Shown here: piece after piece, positions 43,363 to 52,368 of the stretch | Layout of the letters: each line of letters starts with the position of its first letter | Position numbering within the stretch: the stretch's first letter is position 1 | DNA from: JAJTCH01 sp040386195 | Lineage (GTDB): Bacteria > Pseudomonadota > Alphaproteobacteria > Rickettsiales > UBA1997 | Assembly (NCBI GenBank): GCA_040386195.1 | Contig: JAZKFV010000002.1 | Coordinates: 38,701 to 102,700 of the forward strand | Reading direction: 5' to 3' | DNA length: 64,000 bases | Made by a program: the position numbers and the translations under genes | The notes under the pieces: generated by a model | What the model was told of the DNA's origin: nothing | Databases searched by the model: none | Seen by the model: the letters and a program-made list of their open reading frames with translations, nothing else

Positions 43363-43947
43363 TTAAAACTTCCAATCATTTCTAACAAAATGGCAAGTAT
43401 ATCCGTAAGGATTTTTTTCTAAATAATCCTGATGTTCAGCTTCCGCCTCATAAAACTCGCCAGCTTTTTCAATTTGAGTAACAACCGCAGATTTAAAAAC
43501 TCCGGATTTATTGGCTTGGCTCACAACATTTTGGGCGATGGTTTTTTGCTCATCGTTTAAATAAAAAATCGCTGAACGATATTGACTGCCAACATCATTT
43601 TGCTGGCGATCTTGAGTGGTTGGATCGTGAATGGTGAAGAAAAATTTTAAGATTTTTTCATAGCTGATTTTGTTGGGATCAAAAGTAAGCTCGATGCTTT
43701 CCGCATAACCAGTCAAGCCGCTGGAAACTAATTTATAATTTGGATTAGCAATTTTTCCACCCGCATAACCAACCCGAGTTTTCACCACGCCATCAACCTT
43801 GCGAAACAATTCCTGCATTCCCCAAAAACATCCGCCAGCTAAAATGGCTTTTTGATATTTTAGTTCGGTGGATTTGGTGGTTTTAGCTTCGGCTTGGGTC
43901 ATAAAAAGTGAGAAAGTTAGGATTAGAAAGGAAATGGTTTTGAACAT
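43363..43947 (-). CDS. msrA: Peptide methionine-S-sulfoxide reductase, exported
   Basis: Reduces methionine-S-sulfoxide in damaged proteins. The 194-residue protein starts with a signal peptide (about 1-21, ending AEA), so it should act in the periplasm. The active site GGCFWGMQELF has the catalytic Cys40; GYAGG, DPTTQDRQQNDVGSQYRSAIFY and EAEHQDYLEKNPYGYTCHF are family motifs. The resolving cysteine is not clearly placed; the Cys in YTCHF is a candidate. A large inverted repeat lies just upstream. Confidence 0.95.
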   Translation of the reverse strand: MFKTISFLILTFSLFMTQAEAKTTKSTELKYQKAILAGGCFWGMQELFRKVDGVVKTRVGYAGGKIANPNYKLVSSGLTGYAESIELTFDPNKISYEKILKFFFTIHDPTTQDRQQNDVGSQYRSAIFYLNDEQKTIAQNVVSQANKSGVFKSAVVTQIEKAGEFYEAEAEHQDYLEKNPYGYTCHFVRNDWKF

Positions 43948-43968
43948 AATTTTGAGAATTTTATTATT

Positions 43969-44086
43969 CTGGATTGCCGCGTCAGGCTAAAGCCTTCCTC
44001 GCAATGACGATGTTTTTAGTTTTGATTTTTAATTTACAAATTCGTCATTGCGAGGAGCGACCAACGGGAGAGACGCGGCAATCCAG
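43969..44086. repeat. Nested inverted repeat, family C
   Basis: Outer arms CTGGATTGCCGCGTC and GACGCGGCAATCCAG (15 of 15 paired) and inner arms CCTCGCAATGACGA and TCGTCATTGCGAGG (14 of 14 paired) enclose an AT-rich loop of about 38 bases. It lies between glyA and msrA, about 15 bases downstream of the glyA stop codon, and could act as a bidirectional hairpin. Only one copy in the window. Confidence 0.85.
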
Positions 44087-44100
44087 AAATTTAGAATCAA

Positions 44101-45369
44101 TTAATAAATCGGAAATTGCTCACATAATTTTTTAACTTCGGCTTTTACTTTTTCTTCTAAATCTTTATTTCCTTCGGGATTTTCTGCGCTAGCATTTTTT
44201 ACAAAACCTTCCAAAACATCGCAAATCCAATGACCAATTTGTTCAAACTCTTTTACCCCAAACCCGCGAGTGGTTCCAGCTGCGGTTCCAAAGCGCAAAC
44301 CTGAAGTTACAAATGGGCTTCTAGGGTCGTTGGGAATGGCGTTTTTGTTGCAAGTTAAACCAGCGCGTTCCAAAACTTTTTCGGCTTCTTTGCCGGTTAA
44401 ATCTATGAGCGGTGTTAAATCAACAACCATCAAATGGCAATCAGTTCCGCCAGTAGTAATTTTTAAGCCGCGTTTGATTAAAACTTCGGCAAGAATTTTG
44501 GCGTTCTTCACAATTTGCGCGGCGTAAGTTTTAAATTCTGGTTGCAACGCTTCGGCAAAAGCAACTGCTTTAGCAGCAATCACATGCATCAACGGCCCAC
44601 CTTGTAATCCAGGGAAAACTGCTGAGTTAATTTTTTTAGCAAGCTCTTCATCGTTAGTTAAAATAATTCCGCCTCTTGGCCCACGCAAAGTTTTGTGAGT
44701 TGTAGAAGTGGTGATGTGAGCAAATTCAATTGGTGAAGGATAAACGCCGGCCGCCACCAAGCCAGCAATATGCGCCATATCAACCATCAAAAGCGCACCA
44801 ACTTCGTCAGCAATTTTTCTGAATCTTGCCCAATCAACAATTCGTGGATAAGAAGAAATTCCGGCGACAATAATTTTTGGTTTATGTTCACGAGCCAACG
44901 CTTCCATTTGCTCATAATCAATCAAACCATCATCCAAACGAATTCCATATTGAACTGATTTTAACCACATTCCCGAAATTGTCCGCTGCGCGCCGTGAGT
45001 TAAATGCCCACCAGCTGCCAAACTCATTCCCAAAATTGTGTCACCGGGTTGCAAGAACGCCAAATAAACCGCCAAGTTCGCCGAAGCGCCGGAATGTGGT
45101 TGCACATTGGCAAATTTGGCACCGAATAATTTACAAATTCTTGTCTGAGCCAAAATTTCAACCTCATCAACAAATTCACAACCACCATAATATCTTTTCG
45201 CCGGATAACCTTCGGCATATTTATTAGTCAACACCGAACCTTGCGCCTCAAGCACCGCGCGGCTAACAATATTTTCCGAAGCGATCAATTCAATTTGATA
45301 TTTTTGACGATCAAGTTCGCGATTGATGGAAGCAAAAATTTCTGGATCTTGTTGTTGTAGATTTTTCAT
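44101..45369 (-). CDS. glyA: Serine hydroxymethyltransferase
   Basis: PLP enzyme interconverting serine and glycine while loading THF with a one-carbon unit. The 422-residue length is standard. Visible: IELIASENIVSRAVLEAQGSVLTNKYAEGYP (split across the N-terminal region), HSGASANLAVY, VDMAHIAGLVAAG and TSTTHKTLRGPRGG with the PLP lysine. It feeds FolD. The last gene of a long minus-strand series, 87 bases after the 171-residue unknown gene. Confidence 0.97.
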   Translation of the reverse strand: MKNLQQQDPEIFASINRELDRQKYQIELIASENIVSRAVLEAQGSVLTNKYAEGYPAKRYYGGCEFVDEVEILAQTRICKLFGAKFANVQPHSGASANLAVYLAFLQPGDTILGMSLAAGGHLTHGAQRTISGMWLKSVQYGIRLDDGLIDYEQMEALAREHKPKIIVAGISSYPRIVDWARFRKIADEVGALLMVDMAHIAGLVAAGVYPSPIEFAHITTSTTHKTLRGPRGGIILTNDEELAKKINSAVFPGLQGGPLMHVIAAKAVAFAEALQPEFKTYAAQIVKNAKILAEVLIKRGLKITTGGTDCHLMVVDLTPLIDLTGKEAEKVLERAGLTCNKNAIPNDPRSPFVTSGLRFGTAAGTTRGFGVKEFEQIGHWICDVLEGFVKNASAENPEGNKDLEEKVKAEVKKLCEQFPIY

Positions 45370-45456
45370 ATTTTTATTGATTTAGTTTTAAAAAATGATT
45401 GTTAGAAAATTTAAGGCAGATTTTTTGTAATTAGCAATTAGATTCCAGTTTTTTAT

Positions 45457-45972
45457 TTATCTTAATGGTGTTTGTGAATGATCTTGGGTATTTTGCCTAG
45501 CTAGCTGCACATAAACCGCTGATTGTGCTACTAAAAATATATTGGATTTATCTTTAAAATATTTGCCAATTTCTTTTTTCAAATCTTCGTTTGATAAGTC
45601 TTTCACAGCAACTACTTCCCTGCATTCTCTAAAAAAAGGATCATTTTTTTCTTCTATTTTTTCTTCTATTGCACCACGACACAATTGTGAGATGGTTGTT
45701 AGTTTTGTGATTAGTCTTTGATATCTCGGATCTTGTCTTTGCTCATCAGTGAAATTTTCTTTTAAAGACGCCAAAAAATCTTCCTCAGAAAAATTGATAG
45801 TTGCGTATAAAAGATTTGCGGCTTTTGCTTTGTCAATGCTCTGATTAATCAGATTATCAAGAAATGTTTTTACACTTCCTTCAAAATAAACTTTAAGCAC
45901 ACTAACCCTTAGGGTTTTTGTAACGTTATTGTTTTCTGCATCATCACTACTGCTTGTTGATTCCTTAGACAT
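45457..45972 (-). CDS. Uncharacterised 171-residue protein
   Basis: Not recognised. A Ser/Asp-rich start (about 1-15) is followed by a mostly helical, charged protein (VYFEGSVKTFLDNLINQSIDKAKAANLLY, KYFKDKSNIFLVAQSAVYVQLARQN). It has no signal peptide or membrane segment. It starts 16 bases after the stop of the 940-residue ankyrin-amidoligase gene on the same strand, so co-transcription is likely and a partner, chaperone or immunity role is possible. That is inference from position only. Confidence 0.55.
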   Translation of the reverse strand: MSKESTSSSDDAENNNVTKTLRVSVLKVYFEGSVKTFLDNLINQSIDKAKAANLLYATINFSEEDFLASLKENFTDEQRQDPRYQRLITKLTTISQLCRGAIEEKIEEKNDPFFRECREVVAVKDLSNEDLKKEIGKYFKDKSNIFLVAQSAVYVQLARQNTQDHSQTPLR

Positions 45973-45988
45973 TTTTAAATAAATAATA

Positions 45989-48766
45989 TTATAAAAGAGG
46001 AGTGTCTTCTAAACCCAATTCCATAAGTGCACCTTTAGTTACTCCTGATTTAGGAGAGCTATGGGGAGAATTCTTGTCAGCTGAGAGATCAGAAAGAATA
46101 TTTGGATATTTTCTTTGTAGTTTAAATATGTTTTCCAACTGCTCAGCATCTTTTGGATTCTTTACTCCTTCCAAAACTCTGCCTTCTTGTATTGAGCGAT
46201 AAAACAACGAATCCCGAATTACTTCCTGAGCAATTTCTCCTGCTAGTGGATTTGGATCACTGGCCTTTTGGGCAGAACCAGGAATTGGAGAAGCGCCGTA
46301 GTCATATTGACTTGGCACTGAACCTAATTTTGGATCCCAAGTTTTGTCATATCTGCGCTCGGCAATTAATAAATAAACCAAATCCTCAATATTTTCACGA
46401 GCCTCAACTTTAAAATTAGTAATTTTTTCTGCAATTGGTTCTTGAGTTGAATTTAGAATTTCCGCAACTTGATCAACACTAATCGCCACTAATCGTTGCA
46501 CAAAATTCACCCAAGCTTCGATAATAGTTGGATTGACCGCGCCTTCGTGGCAACGGAATTCTAAAGTGCCTTTGGATCTCTTCTCGTTTGGATCTAAATT
46601 GCGTATATTGAGAGTAAAATATCGATCAGGAAAAACCTTTGTATAAAGATCTTCGATAGATTTAGCGTCATTAAATTTATTAATTTGCTGCTCTTCGGCT
46701 AAAATTAATTTGGAAGTAGAAATGTTATCATAAAATAAATCACCATTTCTCATAAAACCCTGCAAAAGCAGTTGTACAGCCGCAAAATTGACCATAATTT
46801 GTTTTAAAAGCAAAAATTCTATTTGGTCTTTTTGATGCTCACTTAAATTTTTATCATCTAGCCGATCAATAACTTTATCAACTAATCTGCCCTGTAAGCT
46901 ATTAAAATTAGTGTGAACATGCAAACCAGTAGAAGGATTAACCATAGCTTGTGCGGTTTCAAAATCACCGCACATTGCTAAAAAATTTTCAAACTGTTTT
47001 TGATTTTTAATTACACCACTAACAACTTCTTGCACAGTTCGGTTATCATACATTCCAATTGCGTTATTAACAGTATGATCGGTAGTTGCAAAAACATCAT
47101 AGACTCTTCTCAAAAGCAGTGAAGGAATTGGGGGTAGAAAATTAACTAGCTCCAACTCAACACCAACAGGCTGAAATTCTTCTACCAATTTTAGTTGTAA
47201 TTTTTCTTGCTCATATATTTCCCAAATAGAATCAGAATATTTGGCGAAGGCACAGAATATATATCTTTTGAGGTTGTCATCAATATCAGTGCGTTGATAA
47301 ATTTTTTCTAATTCCGCTTTTAGTTCTTGATGTTTATTTTTATCGATAATGATTTTTCCTTGCTCAGCAATAAAACCTAAATTTTGACAAATTTCCAAAA
47401 ATAATTGATCAAATTTATGCTCTTCAATCTGATAATCTGGATGTTGATAAATTTGATTGATGTCAAATTCTTGCGGCTCTTTATCTTTACTTTTTTCAAA
47501 ATCAACAAAACAAGCCATTGCCAAAGGCGATACACCAAATCTATCTTCCTGATTAATTGCTCGGGCAAACATCTCTTTTGATTTGGCAGTTAAAATTGAT
47601 GCAAATTGCGTAAATTTATTTTGTAAAATTAAATAATGAACAGCATTTCTGCCCATCTTATCTGGAATTGAAAAATCAATATCTTGCTCTGCTAAAAGCT
47701 GATTTATAACGCTATTTTTACCAAGTATAATTGCCCAATGTAAAGGTGTTCTGCCGCTTTCATCTGTTTGACCTAGAAGGTGAAGGTGGTTTGTTAAAAA
47801 TTGCGCGTCAATTTCTTCATCAGCACCTAACGCAGCTATCATCAATATCAAACGATTTCTGATTTCTCTACCACCTCTTATTAATTTCGCTTGAGGCTCC
47901 AAAAGCAAAGCATTTTTTATGATCTTTTCATTTTTATTTTTATTTTTATCTTCATCTTCATCTTCATCTTCATCAAGAGAAAGGGCGAATAATAAAGAAT
48001 TACCAAATTCATCTCTCATTAAAAATAAATCTGGAATTAATCTCTGCACACTCTCAACCATAAACGGAATTGCGCGAAGAAATTGGAATAAAGTTTGAGG
48101 GATTTTCCTTAATTCATTAGCCAAATCCACGTTTACGGGATCAAGATTAATTAAATATACAAATGTCTCAAGGCTTGCTTCCGCAAGAAATGATAATAAA
48201 TCGTGAGATGGTTGCGCTCTTAGTTCTTCGATAAATATCTCCACTACTTCCGAAGACCTATATTTGAAAGTTTCTAAATTATCTTGGTTTTGATTAAAAA
48301 ATTTTAATAAATTTGCAGGTCGTTTTTTTAATCGGTTAAAAATTTTATCTAAATCATTGCGGTCAAGAAGGTTAGAGCTACGAAATTTAATTAAATTCTC
48401 ATCACTCAGCTGATCAAATATATTAGCAAGAAAACTGCTAGTAAATTTTTCTTCCAAAGTTCTTTCAAGGTGATCTGAGGTTCTGGCAGGAAGGTTTTGG
48501 ATTAGAATTGTTTTAAGTTTATTAGAAAAATTAGCATATTCCTCACTAATTTCTAACATTTGCAATCCATGTTTTTGAGTTTTATCTTGCTCTTTCCAAT
48601 ATTCGACGAAAAAATTTATCATCGCATCCCACAATAAATTAAAATTATCGCGCTGATCTGTTTTAATAAAAGATTGTACAATCTCTAAAGCTTGTTCTTC
48701 ATTTTTGTTACATATCTGTCTAAGAATATTTGCTGCTAATTGAAGATAATTTTCTGTTTTAACCAT
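45989..48766 (-). CDS. Ankyrin-repeat protein with amidoligase-like C-terminal domain
   Basis: About 925 residues from the ATG at 48764-48766; a longer TTG start at 48811 would run into sppA. Numbering below counts from the TTG. Residues 1-275 are helical; about 279-294 is an acidic DEDEDED run from a simple DNA repeat. About 340-415 carries ankyrin-type units (DESGRTPLHWAIILGKNSVINQLL). The C-terminal half fits the amidoligase (Amidoligase_2) family: VGVELE (549-554), STGLHVHTNF (His631, His633), GTLEFRCHEG (751-757), then AWVNFVQRLV. Those enzymes, relatives of glutamine synthetase, form amide bonds with ATP. Acting on a host or cell-wall substrate is plausible; no signal peptide. A probable effector, moderate certainty. 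Confidence 0.65.
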   Translation of the reverse strand: MVKTENYLQLAANILRQICNKNEEQALEIVQSFIKTDQRDNFNLLWDAMINFFVEYWKEQDKTQKHGLQMLEISEEYANFSNKLKTILIQNLPARTSDHLERTLEEKFTSSFLANIFDQLSDENLIKFRSSNLLDRNDLDKIFNRLKKRPANLLKFFNQNQDNLETFKYRSSEVVEIFIEELRAQPSHDLLSFLAEASLETFVYLINLDPVNVDLANELRKIPQTLFQFLRAIPFMVESVQRLIPDLFLMRDEFGNSLLFALSLDEDEDEDEDKNKNKNEKIIKNALLLEPQAKLIRGGREIRNRLILMIAALGADEEIDAQFLTNHLHLLGQTDESGRTPLHWAIILGKNSVINQLLAEQDIDFSIPDKMGRNAVHYLILQNKFTQFASILTAKSKEMFARAINQEDRFGVSPLAMACFVDFEKSKDKEPQEFDINQIYQHPDYQIEEHKFDQLFLEICQNLGFIAEQGKIIIDKNKHQELKAELEKIYQRTDIDDNLKRYIFCAFAKYSDSIWEIYEQEKLQLKLVEEFQPVGVELELVNFLPPIPSLLLRRVYDVFATTDHTVNNAIGMYDNRTVQEVVSGVIKNQKQFENFLAMCGDFETAQAMVNPSTGLHVHTNFNSLQGRLVDKVIDRLDDKNLSEHQKDQIEFLLLKQIMVNFAAVQLLLQGFMRNGDLFYDNISTSKLILAEEQQINKFNDAKSIEDLYTKVFPDRYFTLNIRNLDPNEKRSKGTLEFRCHEGAVNPTIIEAWVNFVQRLVAISVDQVAEILNSTQEPIAEKITNFKVEARENIEDLVYLLIAERRYDKTWDPKLGSVPSQYDYGASPIPGSAQKASDPNPLAGEIAQEVIRDSLFYRSIQEGRVLEGVKNPKDAEQLENIFKLQRKYPNILSDLSADKNSPHSSPKSGVTKGALMELGLEDTPLL

Positions 48767-48789
48767 TGTTTTTTGAAATAAAAAATTTA

Positions 48790-49647
48790 TTACAATCCAA
48801 AGCGATTCCAAACACTTTTCTCTTCAATTTTTTCAATCAAATTATCAGCAAAATTACCGCCAAAACTACTGGCTAATAATTCTTTGATGAAACCTTTTTT
48901 CTTTGGTTCAATATTTATGAACTTAATCTTGTCGCCAAATTTATTTTTCATCACATTTCTCATATCGCCAATTGCATCAATCAAACCAAGCTCTGCGGCT
49001 TTTTTGCCCGACCAGAATGCGCCGTTGAATAAATAATCGTCGGATTCTTTTAATTTATCTTTGCGATTTTCACGCACTAAATCTTTGAAACTTTCATAAA
49101 CATCGCGTTGGGCGGATTTTAAAATTTCGATGCTTTCCGGATTTTCTGGCGAGAATGGATCAAGCACCGCTTTGTTTTTGCCTTGCGCATAAATTCTGCG
49201 CTGCACGCCAATTTTTTTGATTAATTCTTCCATTCCAAATCCAGCTGAAATTACACCAATTGAGCCAACGATTGAAGCGTTGTGAGCAAAAATTTCTTCG
49301 CCAGCCAGCAAAATAAAATAGCCGCCCGAAGCTGCAACATCTTGTGCAAAAGTGAAAACTGGAATTTTTTTCTCGGCGGATAATTCTTTAATTCTTTGAT
49401 AAATTAATTCGGATTGCACCGGCGATCCACCAGGAGAATTAACATTTATTGCAATCGCTTTTGCGCCTTTAGTTTCAAAAGCTTTTTCTAAAATCGGATT
49501 AATATTTTCAATATTAATTCCTTGATCAATTTTTCCACCTTTGCCAATCACGCCAGATAAATTAACCACCGCAATGGTGGAAGATTTTTTACAAATAAGG
49601 TTTTTTAATTTGGTGAAAAAACAATTTTTTGGTTGGGCGCAGTTCAT
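48790..49647 (-). CDS. sppA: Signal peptide peptidase SppA-type serine protease
   Basis: A 285-residue S49-family peptidase that degrades cleaved signal peptides. It has the core VVNLSGVI, NVNSPGGS, DVAASGGYFI with catalytic Ser107, and HNASIVGSIGVI. The catalytic Lys should be in the QGKNKAVLDPFSP stretch. Half-length SppA (one S49 domain) is typical of alphaproteobacteria. No strong membrane anchor is seen at the N-terminus. Its start overlaps the MFS transporter stop by 4 bases, which suggests coupled translation. Confidence 0.92.
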   Translation of the reverse strand: MNCAQPKNCFFTKLKNLICKKSSTIAVVNLSGVIGKGGKIDQGINIENINPILEKAFETKGAKAIAINVNSPGGSPVQSELIYQRIKELSAEKKIPVFTFAQDVAASGGYFILLAGEEIFAHNASIVGSIGVISAGFGMEELIKKIGVQRRIYAQGKNKAVLDPFSPENPESIEILKSAQRDVYESFKDLVRENRKDKLKESDDYLFNGAFWSGKKAAELGLIDAIGDMRNVMKNKFGDKIKFINIEPKKKGFIKELLASSFGGNFADNLIEKIEEKSVWNRFGL

Positions 49648-50852
49648 ATTTTTTGGTTTTGAAAGTTAATATTAGATTTCAAAAAAATCTTTCCAATCAG
49701 CGGAGATTTGTTGAAAAATTTATGCCAGTAATTCAAAAGGCTAATTGTCAAATATAAAAATAACATCGCAATCACTGAAACCCACAAGCCTTTGGCGCCA
49801 AGCAAATCCATAATTGCGCCGGTGGTGAAAATTCCAAATAGATTACCGATCAAACAAATTTTGGCAAAAGCGCTATTCACCGCCAGCCTTTGAGTTGGTT
49901 TATATTTTTCGTTAATCAAAATTAATGCTGGCAATTTGATGCCGATCATAAAGCCAAAAAGCAAGAATAATAAAATTGCCATGGTGGCAGCATCGTGAAC
50001 AAAAAATAATAAAATGGCGCAGATTAAAGATAAGATTGTTGAAACTAAAATTAAAAAACGGCGATTGATTAGATCAGTAAAATAGCCCATCGGGATTGAA
50101 AAAATGGTGCCGAAAAGTAATACCGAAAATAATAACGAGGCTTGCCCAACTGCCATTCCACTTCTAATTCCGTAGATAATTAAAAAAGTGCTGATTGAAG
50201 ATTGCACATAATTAAAGGTGAAACCGCCAAGCATAATTTTGGGAGAGATTTTCATATAACGCCAAATGCCGATTTTTTTATCTTCACGAACAATGCTGTT
50301 GGCGTTTTTAAATAACAGCATTGGCAACATTGAAACCAGATAAAATATGGCGGCGATGATGTGAGGAAGAAAAGTTTCTGTGCCAATAAATTTTAATAAA
50401 ATTGGACCAAGTGCATTGCCAAAAGACATCAGCATTCCGCCCAAAGAGACAATAATCGCTTTGTGATGTGGCGGCGAAATATCCAAAGTGATTGATTGTC
50501 TGATTATCGAAAAAGCAAATAAAGCTGTGCCAAAAATAAAAATAGTGAGCAGCCAAATAAAATAGCCAAAATATTGATAAAGCAGCAAAGCCATTAAAGC
50601 GGCGGTGATGGTAGAAATTTGAATGGTTTTGATGATGCCAAATTTTTTGGCGATGCGGGGAAGATATTTAGAAAAGACAATGCCAGCGCAGATTTGTATT
50701 GCCGAAGATAGCGAAATTAAATTGGCATTACCAACAAAACGATCCATCTTCACCGCCACTAAAACTGCAATCATTCCGAAGGGGATTGATGACAGAAAAA
50801 TTGAGCTATAAATGGCGGCGAGGTTGGTAAAAAGTTGTTTTTTATTTTCCAT
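49644..50852 (-). CDS. MFS transporter, substrate unknown
   Basis: A 402-residue major facilitator protein with about 12 hydrophobic segments. The N-terminal half includes SSIFLSSIPFGMIAVLVAVKMDR and SLSSAIQICAGIVFSKYLPRIAKKFG, the second half SLLFSVLLFGTIFSIPMGYFTDLINRRFLILVSTI with the DxxxRR-type loop. Drug- or sugar-export cannot be separated. It lies between leuC (6-base gap) and sppA (4-base overlap), which says nothing obvious about its cargo. Confidence 0.88.
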   Translation of the reverse strand: MENKKQLFTNLAAIYSSIFLSSIPFGMIAVLVAVKMDRFVGNANLISLSSAIQICAGIVFSKYLPRIAKKFGIIKTIQISTITAALMALLLYQYFGYFIWLLTIFIFGTALFAFSIIRQSITLDISPPHHKAIIVSLGGMLMSFGNALGPILLKFIGTETFLPHIIAAIFYLVSMLPMLLFKNANSIVREDKKIGIWRYMKISPKIMLGGFTFNYVQSSISTFLIIYGIRSGMAVGQASLLFSVLLFGTIFSIPMGYFTDLINRRFLILVSTILSLICAILLFFVHDAATMAILLFLLFGFMIGIKLPALILINEKYKPTQRLAVNSAFAKICLIGNLFGIFTTGAIMDLLGAKGLWVSVIAMLFLYLTISLLNYWHKFFNKSPLIGKIFLKSNINFQNQKI

Positions 50853-50858
50853 AAAAAA

Positions 50859-52277
50859 CTAGAGCATTTTGCGCACATCGCTTAAATGCCCGTTAATTGC
50901 GGCGGCAACTGCCATTTCGGGGCTAACTAAGTGAGTTCTGCCGCCGCGTCCTTGCCTGCCTTCAAAGTTACGGTTGGAAGTTGAGGCGCAGCGTTCTTCT
51001 GGGTTTAAATAATCGGAGTTCATTGCCAAACACATTGAGCAGCCGGGTTGGCGCCATTCAAAGCCGGCTTCGATGAAGATTTTATCTAAACCTTCTTTTT
51101 CAGCTTGTTCTTTAACCAAGCCAGAACCAGGAACCACCATTGCTAATGTGATATTTTGAGCAACTTTTTTGCCTTCAGCCAATTTGGCGGCAGCGCGCAA
51201 ATCTTCAATTCTGCCATTGGTGCAAGAGCCAATGAAAACTTTATCGATTTGAATTGCTTCTAAAGGCGTGCCCGATTTTAAACCCATATATTCTAACGAT
51301 CTTTTTACTGCTTCAGCTTTGCCGTGATCTTTAAAATCTTCCGGAAATGGCACTGATGCAGTGATTGGCAAAGCATCTTCCGGGCTGGTTCCCCAAGTAA
51401 CTTGTGGAGCAATTTCGTCGGCGTGAATGATGATAGTTTTATCATAAAATGCGCCAGCATCGGATGTTAGTGATTCCCAATATTTTACTGCTTTGGCAAA
51501 ATCTTCGCCATGCGGCGCCAGTGGACGATTTTCTAAATAATTATAAGTGGTTTGATCAGGCGCAATCAATCCAGCTCTGGCTCCAGCTTCAATTGACATA
51601 TTACAAACTGTCATTCTGCCTTCCATTGATAGGCTGGAAATTGCTTGGCCAGCATATTCAATAACATAGCCGGTGCCGCCGGCAGTTCCAATCTTGCCGA
51701 TGATTGCCAAAATAATATCTTTGGCGGTAACCCCAAAACCTAATTTGCCATCAACTTTCACCAACATATTTTTGGCGCGTTGTTGAATTAAAGTTTGAGT
51801 GGCTAAAACATGTTCAACTTCGGAAGTGCCAATGCCAAACGCCAAAGCACCAAAAGCGCCGTGGGTGGAAGTGTGGGAATCGCCGCAAACAATAATCATT
51901 CCCGGTTGAGTTAAGCCTTGTTCAGGGCCAACGATGTGGACGATGCCTTGTTTTTTGTCGTCCAAATCAAAATATTTAATGCCAAATTCTTTGCAATTAG
52001 CTTCCAGGGTTTCAACTTGGATTTTTGAAGTTAGATCTTTAATTCCTGAAGTTCCGTGCCCACGATCGGCGTTGATAGTTGGAACATTGTGATCAGCAAC
52101 CGCCAAATGCGCCGCTGGATTTCTAGGTTTTCTTTTGGTCATGCGCAAACCTTCAAAAGCTTGCGGCGAAGTAACTTCGTGAATCAATTGGCGATCCACA
52201 TAAAGCAATTGGCTTTTGCCATCATCATCAATTAAATGCGAATCCCAGATTTTGTCGTATAGAGTTTTAGCGGTCAT
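50859..52277 (-). CDS. leuC: 3-isopropylmalate dehydratase, large subunit
   Basis: Aconitase-family Fe-S enzyme isomerising isopropylmalate in leucine synthesis. About 472 residues from the ATG at 52275-52277 (MTAKTLYDKIWDSHLI). The longer ATG at 52361 would add a hydrophobic, unconserved 28-residue leader. Motifs: LIHEVTSPQAFEGLR, ICGDSHTSTHGAFGALAFGIGTSEVEHVLATQ, SCTNGRIEDLR, PGCSMCLAMN with cluster cysteines, STSNRNFEGRQGRGGRTHLVSP. leuD and leuB are not next to it. IlvB/IlvH at 28-30.5 kb make the upstream precursors. Confidence 0.95.
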   Translation of the reverse strand: MTAKTLYDKIWDSHLIDDDGKSQLLYVDRQLIHEVTSPQAFEGLRMTKRKPRNPAAHLAVADHNVPTINADRGHGTSGIKDLTSKIQVETLEANCKEFGIKYFDLDDKKQGIVHIVGPEQGLTQPGMIIVCGDSHTSTHGAFGALAFGIGTSEVEHVLATQTLIQQRAKNMLVKVDGKLGFGVTAKDIILAIIGKIGTAGGTGYVIEYAGQAISSLSMEGRMTVCNMSIEAGARAGLIAPDQTTYNYLENRPLAPHGEDFAKAVKYWESLTSDAGAFYDKTIIIHADEIAPQVTWGTSPEDALPITASVPFPEDFKDHGKAEAVKRSLEYMGLKSGTPLEAIQIDKVFIGSCTNGRIEDLRAAAKLAEGKKVAQNITLAMVVPGSGLVKEQAEKEGLDKIFIEAGFEWRQPGCSMCLAMNSDYLNPEERCASTSNRNFEGRQGRGGRTHLVSPEMAVAAAINGHLSDVRKML

Positions 52278-52368
52278 TTGAGTGTATTTGTAAAAGTGAG
52301 ATAAATAGAAAAGATGCGCTAGTTTAAAGGCAATTAATTTAATTTCCAACCAACATTCCAAGGTTGAA

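Noticed and set aside
47929..47976. Simple TTCATC/TTTTTA repeat as a phase-variable tract
   Set aside because: Units are three or six bases, so length change would keep the frame; it only encodes an acidic/Asn run.
48767..48811. TTG start at 48811 for the ankyrin-amidoligase gene
   Set aside because: It would overlap the sppA coding end by 22 bases and adds MESLWIVINFLF, which has no conservation support; the ATG at 48766 is clean.
52278..52361. Longer leuC start at 52361
   Set aside because: The extra 28 residues are hydrophobic and unlike LeuC, whose homologues start near TAKTLYDKIW.
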